Shown piece by piece: positions 8,134 through 16,506 of a DNA stretch of 32,831 nucleotides; position 1 is the first letter of the stretch, and each line of letters opens with the position of its first letter. The notes below the pieces were generated by a model. That model was given only the letters and a program-made list of their open reading frames with translations, was not told where the DNA came from and ran no database searches. A program made the translations under genes and the position numbers. The stretch lies in contig CAJLRL010000026.1 of assembly GCA_905209075.1 (NCBI GenBank), positions 1 to 32,831 on the forward strand, read 5' to 3'. The stretch is from an uncultured Lachnospiraceae bacterium. GTDB taxonomy: Bacteria > Bacillota > Clostridia > Lachnospirales > Lachnospiraceae.

Positions 8134-8961
8134 TCAACTGTGCATTTTTGCCATATAGTCAGCTATTTTCTTATCCATTCCTATTATATGGTTTACCAGC
8201 CATCCTAAGAGAAAATCTATAAGATGAAGCAGATATTCCTGCTGATTGTCATCAATCTCATCAAGTTCCTCCAGGTCTATCGTGACAAGCTTTTCGACAA
8301 ACGACTCATGCGCCATGCGCTGTGCCTCCAATCCGGGATAGCCGATCTCCTCCATAAGATTTTCCTCATCACTGAAATGTATCTCTGTATAATTTTTGAG
8401 TTCTGCCAAAAGCCTCATTATCTCATCATACTTATCGTGGACAAATTCTGTATTTATCACATCATTTGTCTCTCTTATAATTTCAAACAGCTTTTTATGT
8501 TCCTCATCAACCATCTCTATGCCTGTCTTATACTTATCCGTAAATGCAAATGGATCCTCGTCCTCTTTTGCCTCAAGTTTTCCTATCATCATGTCACTGC
8601 TTAAAATGTGATGATACAGCCATCTTACAAGATATTTTATAAGCTCGTTCAATGACTCTTTTGCTGCTGCATCCGATGAATCATCTATTTTGAATTCATT
8701 TATTTTTGTCTTAAATGCTGCATGTTCCTTTTTTTGCAATGGAAGCTCAGGATCGTTTATGCTTTCCATGTATGCCTCTTCGTTCGCAAAATGTGTATTT
8801 GCATAGTCTTTCAGCTCATCGATAACCTTTAGTGCAAGAGACAGCACACTATCTGTTTTATTTGCCAGCTCCGATGCCTCATTTATCAGCTGAAAAAGCT
8901 TTTTATGTTCCTCGTCTATCTTTTCAATATGTATCATACAATCTTCTGTAAATTCGTACAT
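8134..8961 (-). CDS. Tandem two-domain hemerythrin
   Basis: A 275-residue protein made of two bacteriohemerythrin domains (about 1-130 and 138-270), soluble, with no signal peptide or membrane segment. Each domain shows DEEHKKLF (His19, His155), HFxxEE (His57/Glu61, His195/Glu199), a lone His (80, 218) and HxxxxD (His118/Asp123, His258/Asp263). The extra His of the usual HxxxH pair is Gln in both domains (76, 214), so each diiron site appears to lack one His ligand. A role in oxygen binding or sensing, or iron storage, is plausible for an anaerobe. The ribosome binding site is GGAGG. A hairpin occupies the leader. Confidence 0.94.
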   Translation of the reverse strand: MYEFTEDCMIHIEKIDEEHKKLFQLINEASELANKTDSVLSLALKVIDELKDYANTHFANEEAYMESINDPELPLQKKEHAAFKTKINEFKIDDSSDAAAKESLNELIKYLVRWLYHHILSSDMMIGKLEAKEDEDPFAFTDKYKTGIEMVDEEHKKLFEIIRETNDVINTEFVHDKYDEIMRLLAELKNYTEIHFSDEENLMEEIGYPGLEAQRMAHESFVEKLVTIDLEELDEIDDNQQEYLLHLIDFLLGWLVNHIIGMDKKIADYMAKMHS

Positions 8962-8985
8962 ATCCGCCCTCCTGTTCTAAAGTAT

Positions 8986-9041
8986 GTACTCTGGGAATGA
9001 TTCATTTAAAAGATTCCGAGAGCACATAAGTTAATATTATA
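8986..9041 (-). promoter_or_regulatory. Candidate -10 box and 5' hairpin of the hemerythrin gene
   Basis: On the minus strand a TATAAT box (9036-9041) lies just before a 13-bp stem (9013-9025 with 8986-8998). The stem has one wobble pair and one mismatch and would sit at the very 5' end of the RNA. No good -35 box is visible. The hairpin lacks a T-run, so it is a leader structure rather than a terminator. Confidence 0.4.
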
Positions 9042-9213
9042 ATAAGATAATAGTCCTATTTTACTATAAAATCAACATCTAAAATCACTTTTTCAAATCT
9101 CATTTTCAAATCTCATAACATAAGATCCAGTGCGCATACTATGACTGTAACTATTTATTTTGTTACTGCCATTTCTATAGCTTTGGCTGTAACATATTTT
9201 TAATGGAGTAAAA

Positions 9214-9426
9214 ATGAAGAATAAACCAACAAATCCAAATCAGAAAATAAGAAACCACACCTACACCTCATATAATGAGGAGGATGATCAGACCGACTGC
9301 AGCCGCCAGACTGCACGATGCAATGGCTATGCTGATCTGCCACTTGGCTGCGTATGTGAAGGTGTAGAAGTAAGAAACAGTGCTGATATTGATGTTAAAC
9401 TGTACAAACAGTTAAAGCTGCACTAA
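9214..9426 (+). CDS. Small orphan protein, unknown function
   Basis: A 70-residue ORF with ATG start and a GGAG ribosome binding site five bases upstream. The protein is hydrophilic. The first half is rich in Asn, Thr, Asp and Gln. The middle holds four Cys (CSRQTARC and CVC within residues 29-49), and the end is charged. There is no membrane segment or signal peptide. I do not recognise the family. It is alone on the plus strand between two minus-strand genes and converges on the aldolase terminator. The ribosome binding site and cysteine pattern favour a real gene, but a chance ORF cannot be excluded. Confidence 0.5.
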   Translation: MKNKPTNPNQKIRNHTYTSYNEEDDQTDCSRQTARCNGYADLPLGCVCEGVEVRNSADIDVKLYKQLKLH

Positions 9427-9435
9427 ATTATCTGC

Positions 9436-9463
9436 AAAACAAAAACCCCGGCATATGCCGGGG
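9436..9463 (-). terminator. Intrinsic terminator of the aldolase gene
   Basis: A perfect GC-rich palindrome, CCCCGGCATATGCCGGGG, followed on the minus strand by TTTTTGTTTT. It is 15 bases after the aldolase stop. The plus-strand side lacks a T-run, so the hairpin serves the minus strand. Confidence 0.92.
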
Positions 9464-9478
9464 CAATAATGTATAATC

Positions 9479-10345
9479 TTATTCAGCTTTTCCAACTGAT
9501 CCGAAAAGTTCCATCTTCTCTTTAACTGTTGCCTTAATAGCTTCAGCTCCTGGAGCAAGAAGTTTACGAGGATCAAATCCTTTTCCTTCAAGATCTTTTC
9601 CAGCCTCAATGTATTTACGTGTTGCATCTGCAAATGATAACTGGCACTCTGTGTTTACGTTGATCTTTGAGACACCAAGATCGATAGCTTTCTTTATCAT
9701 ATCAGCAGGGATTCCTGTACCACCATGAAGTACTAATGGCATAACACCTGTCTTCTGCTGGATAGCATCAAGAGTCTCAAAGCTGAGTCCTGCCCAGTTC
9801 TCTGGATATTTTCCGTGGATGTTTCCGATTCCGGCTGCAAGCATATCTACACCGAGATCAGCAACTCTCTTACACTCGTCTGGATCAGCGCACTCGCCCA
9901 TTCCAACTACTCCGTCTTCTTCTCCACCGATAGAACCAACTTCTGCTTCGATAGACATTCCCATTGCATGAGCAACTGCTACTAACTCTTTTGTCTTAGC
10001 AACGTTCTCATCGATTGGATAATGTGATCCATCGAACATGATTGATGTAAATCCGGCTTTGATACATTTATAGCATCCTTCGTATGTTCCATGATCAAGA
10101 TGAAGTGCTACTGGAACTGTAATTCCAAGTTCATCGTGCATAGCCTTAACCATTGCTGCTACTGTACCGAATCCTGTCATATACTTTCCAGCACCCTCAG
10201 ATACTCCAAGGATTACAGGGCTTTTTAATTCCTCAGCTGTTAAAAGAACTGATTTTGTCCACTCAAGGTTGTTGATGTTGAACTGTCCTACTGCGTAATG
10301 TCCTTCTTTTGCTTTTTTAAGCATTTCTGCTGCAGATACTAACAT
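9479..10345 (-). CDS. fba: Class II fructose-1,6-bisphosphate aldolase
   Basis: A 288-residue zinc-dependent aldolase of glycolysis and gluconeogenesis that splits fructose-1,6-bisphosphate into dihydroxyacetone phosphate and glyceraldehyde-3-phosphate. The class II signature HLDHGTYEG (82-90) gives catalytic Asp84 and zinc ligand His85. Further metal and phosphate residues are in EAEVGSIGGEEDG (133-145), IHGKYPENWAG (His177) and LVLHGGTGIP (His207); INVNTE (228-233) follows. It has a GGAGG ribosome binding site and is a single-gene unit with its own terminator. A TATAAT box lies in the 130-base gap upstream. Close relatives such as tagatose-bisphosphate aldolase share these motifs, but the isolated glycolytic context favours Fba. 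Confidence 0.95.
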   Translation of the reverse strand: MLVSAAEMLKKAKEGHYAVGQFNINNLEWTKSVLLTAEELKSPVILGVSEGAGKYMTGFGTVAAMVKAMHDELGITVPVALHLDHGTYEGCYKCIKAGFTSIMFDGSHYPIDENVAKTKELVAVAHAMGMSIEAEVGSIGGEEDGVVGMGECADPDECKRVADLGVDMLAAGIGNIHGKYPENWAGLSFETLDAIQQKTGVMPLVLHGGTGIPADMIKKAIDLGVSKINVNTECQLSFADATRKYIEAGKDLEGKGFDPRKLLAPGAEAIKATVKEKMELFGSVGKAE

Positions 10346-10448
10346 AATTTTTCCTCCTGTTCAAAAACCTGATACCGCATATATAATATCAAGTCTGGTT
10401 TATGTTTTGTATGCCTTATCTCAAGGCAACTACATTATATTACATATC

Positions 10449-10476
10449 ACAATAAAAATAAAGTTAAATTTTTAAC
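10449..10476 (-). terminator. Weak terminator after the lipid kinase gene
   Basis: On the minus strand GTTAAA and TTTAAC pair over a two-base loop, followed by the T-rich run TTTATTTTTATT. The stem is AT-only, so termination would be weak. It is the only candidate stop for the long ftsH-to-kinase series. Confidence 0.35.
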
Positions 10477-10479
10477 AGT

Positions 10480-11364
10480 TTAACACATTATTGTGATCTG
10501 CTTGTTCAAATTCTTTATAGTAAGGTCGCTGTGGGCGCCACCAAACTCACCATCGAGTGTCCACGGAACCTCCTCATCGCTTGTTATATGAAGTTCATTT
10601 GTCTTAAAAGAATAAATAAGTTCATTGTCATTTTCCCGGTTTGTAAGTCCACCCAGGATTTTGTTAAGCTCTATAGGATTTTTAGGCATCTTTATCAGGG
10701 TAACCTCAAATAACCCATCATCAAGCAATACATCCGGTCCTGAAATACCTTTAAATCCTCCTACTGAAAGAGAATTCGTTACCATCCCGTATATAAATTC
10801 GTCTTCAATCTCCTCATCATCATGCATAACTTTCATCCTATATGATGTAATATCCATAATGTGCTTTGCACCTTCAAGTATATATGCTGCATGACCAAGG
10901 ATATTCTTCATCTGCTGTGATGTCTGATATGAAACTTCTGTAAACAGACCGAATGCTGCAACATACACAAATGTATCATTATTGAATGAACCAACATCAC
11001 ACGGAAATGGATTACCAAGGACTGCTGTTTCCGCAGCTTTTTCCATATCCTTTGGAATTCCAAGTGAGTTAGCAAAATCATTTGTACTTCCCGCCGGAAT
11101 ATATCCAATAGGAACATTTACCTCACTCTGCTCCATTCCTGTTACAACCTCATCGAGAGTTCCATCTCCTCCGCAGCAGACAACAAGATCATATTTTTTT
11201 GCCTTTTTTCTGACTTTTCTTATTGCATCACCCTGACTCTGCGTAGGATAAATAGTAATCATATAGCCTGCTTTTGTCATTATATCCACAATATTTACAA
11301 GATGGTCTTTTATCAGTCCCTTTCCCGATTTTGGATTAAATACAAATAATAATTTCTTTTTCAC
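10480..11364 (-). CDS. Diacylglycerol kinase family lipid kinase (DagK/YegS-like)
   Basis: A 294-residue lipid kinase. The N-terminal DAGK catalytic domain has FNPKSGKG (9-16) and the nucleotide-binding CGGDGTLDEV (64-73), followed by PAGSTNDFA. The C-terminal beta-sandwich domain includes DVGSFNNDTFVYVAAFG and ends with a DGE motif (WTLDGE). It probably phosphorylates diacylglycerol or a related lipid at the inner membrane face. The start is GTG, overlapping the whiA stop by one base, with GAGGAG eight bases upstream. It is the last gene of the tightly packed series. In many Firmicutes the gene after whiA encodes HPr or Crh, so a lipid kinase here is a different neighbour. Confidence 0.93.
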   Translation of the reverse strand: MKKKLLFVFNPKSGKGLIKDHLVNIVDIMTKAGYMITIYPTQSQGDAIRKVRKKAKKYDLVVCCGGDGTLDEVVTGMEQSEVNVPIGYIPAGSTNDFANSLGIPKDMEKAAETAVLGNPFPCDVGSFNNDTFVYVAAFGLFTEVSYQTSQQMKNILGHAAYILEGAKHIMDITSYRMKVMHDDEEIEDEFIYGMVTNSLSVGGFKGISGPDVLLDDGLFEVTLIKMPKNPIELNKILGGLTNRENDNELIYSFKTNELHITSDEEVPWTLDGEFGGAHSDLTIKNLNKQITIMC

Positions 11365-12224
11365 TATCTTAGCTCCTCTGCAATTGCTGAAAGTTTCTTT
11401 AGTCTATGGTTCACACCCGATTTTCCTACAGGCGGATCAAAATATCCCCCAAGCTCCTTAAGCGTAGCCTCAGGATATTCAAGTCTTAACCTTGCAGTTT
11501 CCTTTAACACATCAGGCAGTTTTTCAAGCCCTGTCTTATCACGTATCAGTTCAATATCCTCGATCTGCTTTACAGCAGCATTAACAGTCTTTTTAATATT
11601 GGCTGTTTCACAGTTTACTTTACGGTTTACGCTGTTGCGCATTTCTTTTAAAATACGTACGTTTTCAAGATTCATGAGTGAAACATATGCTTCCATGACA
11701 TTAAGGCAGTCCACAATATTTGAGCCTTCCTTGAGATAAACGACATAATGTGATTTCCGCCCGACGATCTTTGCGTCAGTATCAAAGCCTTTTAGTATTT
11801 CCTGTATCTGCTCTGCCTGACTGCTGCTCTTACATACAATTTCAAAATGATAAGATTTCTGTGGATTGCTGATCGACCCCGCAGCCATAAAAACACCTCT
11901 CAGATATGCTCTTTTACAGCATGTCTGCATCAGTATAAGACCATCGGCAGCATATCCGGGTTTTTCAAGCTTAAGTGCTGACATTATCCGCTTTGTATCA
12001 CTCTGGGTAAGAGGACTGCCGGCATCAACGGAAAACGCTTTCTTCATCAGGACCTCATACTTGTGGATCACAAGCTCATTTTCTGATTCAAGCACCAGAC
12101 ATCCGGTGTCTTTATCTATAGCGCCATCCATATTTATTATACCTGCAAGTTCTGCAAGCTGGCAGTGCCTGCTTCTTGGCACCTGTCCTAAAAGTTCCTT
12201 TTTTACATCACTAGAAAATGACAT
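11364..12224 (-). CDS. whiA: WhiA DNA-binding regulator
   Basis: A 286-residue WhiA protein. The N-terminal half is the degenerate LAGLIDADG homing-endonuclease fold (AELAGIINMDGAID near residue 25, and RAYLRGVFMAAGSI). The C-terminal helix-turn-helix domain carries RLRLEYPEATLKELGGYFDPPVGKSGVNHRLKKL (about 246-279). In Streptomyces WhiA controls sporulation; in Firmicutes it affects cell division and envelope properties. It is two bases downstream of rapZ. The usual intervening gene yvcK is missing. The lipid kinase start overlaps its stop. Confidence 0.95.
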   Translation of the reverse strand: MSFSSDVKKELLGQVPRSRHCQLAELAGIINMDGAIDKDTGCLVLESENELVIHKYEVLMKKAFSVDAGSPLTQSDTKRIMSALKLEKPGYAADGLILMQTCCKRAYLRGVFMAAGSISNPQKSYHFEIVCKSSSQAEQIQEILKGFDTDAKIVGRKSHYVVYLKEGSNIVDCLNVMEAYVSLMNLENVRILKEMRNSVNRKVNCETANIKKTVNAAVKQIEDIELIRDKTGLEKLPDVLKETARLRLEYPEATLKELGGYFDPPVGKSGVNHRLKKLSAIAEELR

Positions 12225-12226
12225 AT

Positions 12227-13102
12227 CTACTTTCCTCTTAATGCATCTTTTCCTATATCACGATGTTCTATCTTAAGTCCATAATCCTTTCCATCAGAAA
12301 GTCTTTTGTAAAGCTCATTTGCAAGTGTTACTGATCTGTGCTTTCCACCTGTACATCCAATCGAAATAACCAGCTGGTTTTTTCCTTCAGATATATAATT
12401 AGGAATAAGGAACTTTATCATATCCTCCAGTTTATTGCTGAATTCAACCGCTTCCGGAAACTGCATTACATAATCCTGTATTTCCTTATCATTTCCCGTC
12501 TTTGCCCGGAGTCCTTCTATATAGTATGGGTTGGGCAGAAATCTAACATCCATGACTATATCCGAATCTGAAGGTATGCCATATTTGAATCCAAATGACA
12601 ATATAGTTATAAATAAATTCTTATAATCCTGATTATCAACAAATATTTTTTCAAGCTCAGTTTTTAGCTCCCTTGTAAGAAGCTGGCTTGTGTCTATTAT
12701 ATAATCCGCATTACTTTTTAAAAATTCCATTTTTTTGCGTTCGAGCGCTATTCCCTTATTGATGCGTTCTGCTCCTGCCAACGGGTGGCTTCTCCTTGTT
12801 TCCTTGTATCTTTTTACAAGTACTTCATCCTCCGCATCAAGAAAAAGTATTTCATATGGAAATTTTTTTGCCTTTAATGCCTTTAAAGTATTTGGTATAT
12901 CTTCAAATCCGGATCCGTTTCTTACATCTATTCCTACAGCAACTTTTGTTATGTCACTGTGAAAACTGTTTGAAAAATCAATCAGCTTATCCAGTAACTG
13001 TATAGGAAGATTATCAATACAAAAATACCCGATATCTTCCATCATCTTCATTGCTGTACTTCTTCCCGCACCGGACATTCCCGTAACGATTACAAATTTC
13101 AC
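12227..13102 (-). CDS. rapZ: RapZ/YvcJ nucleotide-binding protein
   Basis: A 291-residue RapZ family protein. A Walker A motif, GMSGAGRS, is at 8-15. The C-terminal domain, which in E. coli RapZ binds RNA, has SIGCTGGKHRSVTLANEL. In E. coli RapZ targets the sRNA GlmZ to RNase E; in Bacillus the homologue YvcJ has nucleotide hydrolase activity, and no GlmZ target is expected here. The start is GTG and overlaps the murB stop by one base. The murB-rapZ-whiA order is the common Firmicute arrangement except for the absent yvcK. Confidence 0.95.
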   Translation of the reverse strand: MKFVIVTGMSGAGRSTAMKMMEDIGYFCIDNLPIQLLDKLIDFSNSFHSDITKVAVGIDVRNGSGFEDIPNTLKALKAKKFPYEILFLDAEDEVLVKRYKETRRSHPLAGAERINKGIALERKKMEFLKSNADYIIDTSQLLTRELKTELEKIFVDNQDYKNLFITILSFGFKYGIPSDSDIVMDVRFLPNPYYIEGLRAKTGNDKEIQDYVMQFPEAVEFSNKLEDMIKFLIPNYISEGKNQLVISIGCTGGKHRSVTLANELYKRLSDGKDYGLKIEHRDIGKDALRGK

Positions 13103-14010
13103 TAAAATTCTCCAATCATCTTAACTTCTAGTTCAAGTCCTACATTGTATTTATCTTTTACGATTCTTTGGACATCACCAATAAGCTTTACTACATCAGC
13201 AGCTGTCGCACCGCCCTTATTTATTACAAATCCACAGTGTTTTGCTGAAACCTGTGCTCCTCCGACTGTATATCCTGCCAGATCGCTGTCCATTATAAGT
13301 TTTCCTGCAAAATATCCTTCCGGTCTTTTGAATGTACTTCCGGCACTTGGATATTCGAGCGGCTGCTTGTCTATCCTCCGCTGCCTGAAGTCTGCCATCT
13401 TCTCTTTTATGAGTTCTTTATCACCATCTTCTAGTGTAAATACAGCGCTTATAACTATATAGTTATTCTCCGGTATGCAGCTGTGCCTGTAGGAAAGTTC
13501 CAGTTCGTCGGCTGAAAGCGTCTTTATCTGTCCGTCTAATGTTATAACTGTTGCATTTTTTATGATCTGCTTGATTTCTCCACCATAGGCCCCTGCATTC
13601 ATGACAACTGCACCGCCTATATTTCCCGGAATGCCTGACGCAAACTCCATTCCGCATAATCCTGCCTCCGCCGCTTTCGATGCGGCGGCGCCAAGACCTG
13701 CACCGGCTGAGGCTGTGATAGTTTTGCCGGATATAGTTATGTCCTTCATTCCCTTTCCTATTTCTATCACAAGTCCACGTATACCAAAATCACCTACCAG
13801 CAGATTGCTTCCATTTCCTATAACAGTTACCGGCATATCAGTTTCCCTTGCAGTTTCCAGAAGTATCTTAAGCTGCATGTCATCCGGCTGCACATATACG
13901 TCTGCCGTTCCTCCGATACGAAATGTCGTGTGATTTTTCATTGGTTCATCAAAAAACAGTTTAAGTTCTGGAATCTTTTGTGTTATTTTGTCTACAAATT
14001 GCTGGTTCAT
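13102..14010 (-). CDS. murB: UDP-N-acetylmuramate dehydrogenase (UDP-N-acetylenolpyruvoylglucosamine reductase)
   Basis: A 302-residue FAD enzyme that reduces UDP-GlcNAc-enolpyruvate with NADPH to UDP-N-acetylmuramate, the second committed step of peptidoglycan synthesis in the cytoplasm. The FAD-binding domain has TTFRIGGTADV, VIGNGSNLLVGD and FASGIPGNIGGAVVMNAGAYGGE. The C-terminal domain has the short type II form: YPSAGSTFKRPEGYFAGKLI with the catalytic Ser, and GGAQVSAKHCGFVINKGGATAADV. It is 54 bases downstream of the M18 peptidase gene, with a GAAGGAAA-type ribosome binding site. Confidence 0.97.
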   Translation of the reverse strand: MNQQFVDKITQKIPELKLFFDEPMKNHTTFRIGGTADVYVQPDDMQLKILLETARETDMPVTVIGNGSNLLVGDFGIRGLVIEIGKGMKDITISGKTITASAGAGLGAAASKAAEAGLCGMEFASGIPGNIGGAVVMNAGAYGGEIKQIIKNATVITLDGQIKTLSADELELSYRHSCIPENNYIVISAVFTLEDGDKELIKEKMADFRQRRIDKQPLEYPSAGSTFKRPEGYFAGKLIMDSDLAGYTVGGAQVSAKHCGFVINKGGATAADVVKLIGDVQRIVKDKYNVGLELEVKMIGEF

Positions 14011-14064
14011 ATTTATTTCCTTCTTGTCAGGTTTATTATATCAGATGGTTTCCGGTATCGTGTT

Positions 14065-15465
14065 CTATGCTTCTTTTAAGAATGCAATATAACCCTTAAG
14101 AGCCTCATAAAGATCTACTTTACTGATTATCTCCCATGGTGCATGCATATTAAGCACAGGAACACCGCTATCTATTACATTCATGTCGTAGTTTGCAAGG
14201 ATGTATGCGATCGTTCCGCCGCCACCTACATCTACACGGCCAAGTTCTGAAGTCTGGAATGAAACTTCATTGTCATCCATGATCTTTCTAAGCTTTGCCA
14301 CATATTCTGCATTTGCATCGTTAGAGCCTGATTTTCCTCTTGCTCCTGTGTATTTATTGAATACAAGTCCTTTTCCAAAGTAAGCAGAATTTTTCTTTTC
14401 CATAACTGATGGATAGTTTGGATCGAAAGCTGCTGATACATCTGATGAGAGCACTTTAGAATTTTTCATGGCACGTCTTACTGCAAGTTCTGTGTACTCT
14501 CCGGCAAGGTTCATAACCTCTGCAACACAATTTTCGAAGAAACGTGACTGCATTCCGCTTGCCCCTACAGAACCGATTTCTTCTTTGTCCACAAGGAGAC
14601 ATACACTTGTATACTCAGGATCAGTAACTTCAAGCATAGCCCTGTAAGAAGGGTATGCACATACACGGTCATCATGTCCATAACCCATGATCATACTCCG
14701 GTCAAGACCATAATCCCTTGCTTCTCCTGCCGGAACCACCTCTATCTCTGCTGAAAGGAAATCGTCCTCATCAACCTTGTATTCTTTTGAAAGAATATTT
14801 AAGATATTTGTTTTTACTCTGTCTTTGATATCTTTGTCATTCTCATCCTTCTCTGGTCCCGGAATGCTTCCGATAAGGACATCGAGATTTTCTCCCTCTA
14901 TAACCTCTGAGGCCTTTTTGCTCATCTGGTCACCTGAAAGATGTATAAGAAGATCACTTACCCCAACTACAGGATCTCCAGGTTTGTCACCAATATTGAC
15001 TTTTACGGTTGTTCCATCTTTTTTGCATATTACGCCATGGAGAGCGAGAGGTAATGTAACCCACTGATATTTCTTGATTCCACCATAATAATGTGTGTCA
15101 AGAAGTGCCATCTCTGTATCCTCGTAAAGCGGTACCTGTTTTAAGTCCATACGGGGTGAATCAATATGGGCTCCGAGAATATTCATTCCATCCTCTATGC
15201 TCTTTTTACCTATATTAAAAAGAGCAACTCCTTTTCCCATATTGTCTGCTACGATTCTGTCTCCAGCTTTTACTGCAGTTTTATTCTTGATAAGTTCATC
15301 AAGATCTTTATAACCGTGTGCTACGGCATCTTTATATACTGCACTGGTGCATTCACGTTCTGTCTTACAATCTGAGATAAATTTACGGTAATCTTCCGCA
15401 AATGAAAATACCTCGTCTCTCTTTTTTCCTTCTGGGTACTTCTCCCATGCATTCTTTTTTTCCAT
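14065..15465 (-). CDS. M18 family aminopeptidase
   Basis: A 466-residue metalloaminopeptidase of family M18 (aspartyl aminopeptidase-like; clostridial members are often named ApeA). Metal-site motifs are visible in order: GAHIDSPRMDLK (His/Asp), DKEEIGSVGASG with the catalytic and metal-binding Glu pair, SSDVSAAFDPNYPS, DVGGGGTIAYI, and VLNMHAPWEI with a C-terminal His ligand. There is no signal sequence, so it acts in the cytoplasm, trimming N-terminal residues from peptides. It starts three bases after the hprK stop and is an unusual passenger between hprK and murB. Confidence 0.94.
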   Translation of the reverse strand: MEKKNAWEKYPEGKKRDEVFSFAEDYRKFISDCKTERECTSAVYKDAVAHGYKDLDELIKNKTAVKAGDRIVADNMGKGVALFNIGKKSIEDGMNILGAHIDSPRMDLKQVPLYEDTEMALLDTHYYGGIKKYQWVTLPLALHGVICKKDGTTVKVNIGDKPGDPVVGVSDLLIHLSGDQMSKKASEVIEGENLDVLIGSIPGPEKDENDKDIKDRVKTNILNILSKEYKVDEDDFLSAEIEVVPAGEARDYGLDRSMIMGYGHDDRVCAYPSYRAMLEVTDPEYTSVCLLVDKEEIGSVGASGMQSRFFENCVAEVMNLAGEYTELAVRRAMKNSKVLSSDVSAAFDPNYPSVMEKKNSAYFGKGLVFNKYTGARGKSGSNDANAEYVAKLRKIMDDNEVSFQTSELGRVDVGGGGTIAYILANYDMNVIDSGVPVLNMHAPWEIISKVDLYEALKGYIAFLKEA

Positions 15466-15468
15466 TAA

Positions 15469-16410
15469 TTATTCCTCCGAGTTTTTTGTAAGATTTGCCT
15501 GAACGCGGCGATACAACTCATGGGCTGCATTATAGCCCATTTTCTTTTGCCTATGATTAACTGCGGCAGTCTCAACGATCACCGCAAGATTACGGCCCGG
15601 TCTTATTGGAAGTGAATGACATACAACTTTATTTCCAAGGTACTCTGCATATTCCTCCTCAAGTCCTAATCTGTCATACTCAGCTTCCTTTTTCCAGTCC
15701 TCAAGTTTAATAACAAGATCGATCTGCTGTTTTTCCTTTACACACTCTACACCATAAAGTGTTTTTACATCTATTATTCCAATTCCGCGCAGTTCTATAA
15801 AATGACGCGTAATTTCCGGCGATGTTCCCATAAGTGTATGCTCGTTAATTTTACGGATTTCGACAACATCATCAGTAACAAGACGATGCCCACGTCTTAT
15901 AAGCTCAAGGGCAGCCTCACTTTTTCCGATTCCACTCTCGCCTGTTATCATCACACCTTCTCCATATACATCTACAAGTACTCCGTGAACAGTGATACAT
16001 GGAGCAAGCTGTTCACCAAGACAATAAATAAGCTCTGCCATAAATCCTGATGTAGATCTTCCTGTTGAAAGCACTGGTATACTGTGCTCTAAGGCCTCCT
16101 TAATAAAAATCTCATCCGGCTGCAGATCCCTGCAAAAAATAATACACGGAATATCAAATTCCATAAATCTGCTGTAGCGTTCTCTTTTTTCATCATCATT
16201 CATCTTCTCGATGTATGTGTATTCTACGTTTCCTATGATCTGTATTCGGCTCTGCTCAAAATGCTCAAAGTATCCAGAAAGCTGTAATGCCGGTCTGTTT
16301 ACATCAGAACATTCTATTTTACGTGCTTTAAGATCAATGTCATCGATAAGGTTTTTAAGATCAAGTAATTCAGCAATTTTTGCTACTGATACTTCTTGTG
16401 CTCCATTCAT
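15469..16410 (-). CDS. hprK: HPr kinase/phosphorylase
   Basis: A 313-residue HprK, which phosphorylates HPr on Ser46 with ATP and reverses the reaction, linking glycolytic flux to CcpA-type catabolite repression. The C-terminal catalytic domain has VHGVLVDVYG (141-150) and the P-loop GESGIGKS (157-164). After it come TDDVVEI, the family signature ELRGIGIIDVKTLYG, and LPIRPGRNLAVIVE. The N-terminal DRTGG-like domain (1 to about 130) is present, so the protein is full length. It follows uvrC after about 96 bases. HPr itself is not in the window. Confidence 0.96.
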   Translation of the reverse strand: MNGAQEVSVAKIAELLDLKNLIDDIDLKARKIECSDVNRPALQLSGYFEHFEQSRIQIIGNVEYTYIEKMNDDEKRERYSRFMEFDIPCIIFCRDLQPDEIFIKEALEHSIPVLSTGRSTSGFMAELIYCLGEQLAPCITVHGVLVDVYGEGVMITGESGIGKSEAALELIRRGHRLVTDDVVEIRKINEHTLMGTSPEITRHFIELRGIGIIDVKTLYGVECVKEKQQIDLVIKLEDWKKEAEYDRLGLEEEYAEYLGNKVVCHSLPIRPGRNLAVIVETAAVNHRQKKMGYNAAHELYRRVQANLTKNSEE

Positions 16411-16506
16411 ATCTGCCCCTCCATATGTCCTATAAAAATTTGTAAGCTTTTTACAGATAGTATATCAAATTTTTGTGAATCTTTCCATATAAATTATTCA
16501 GCAGTT

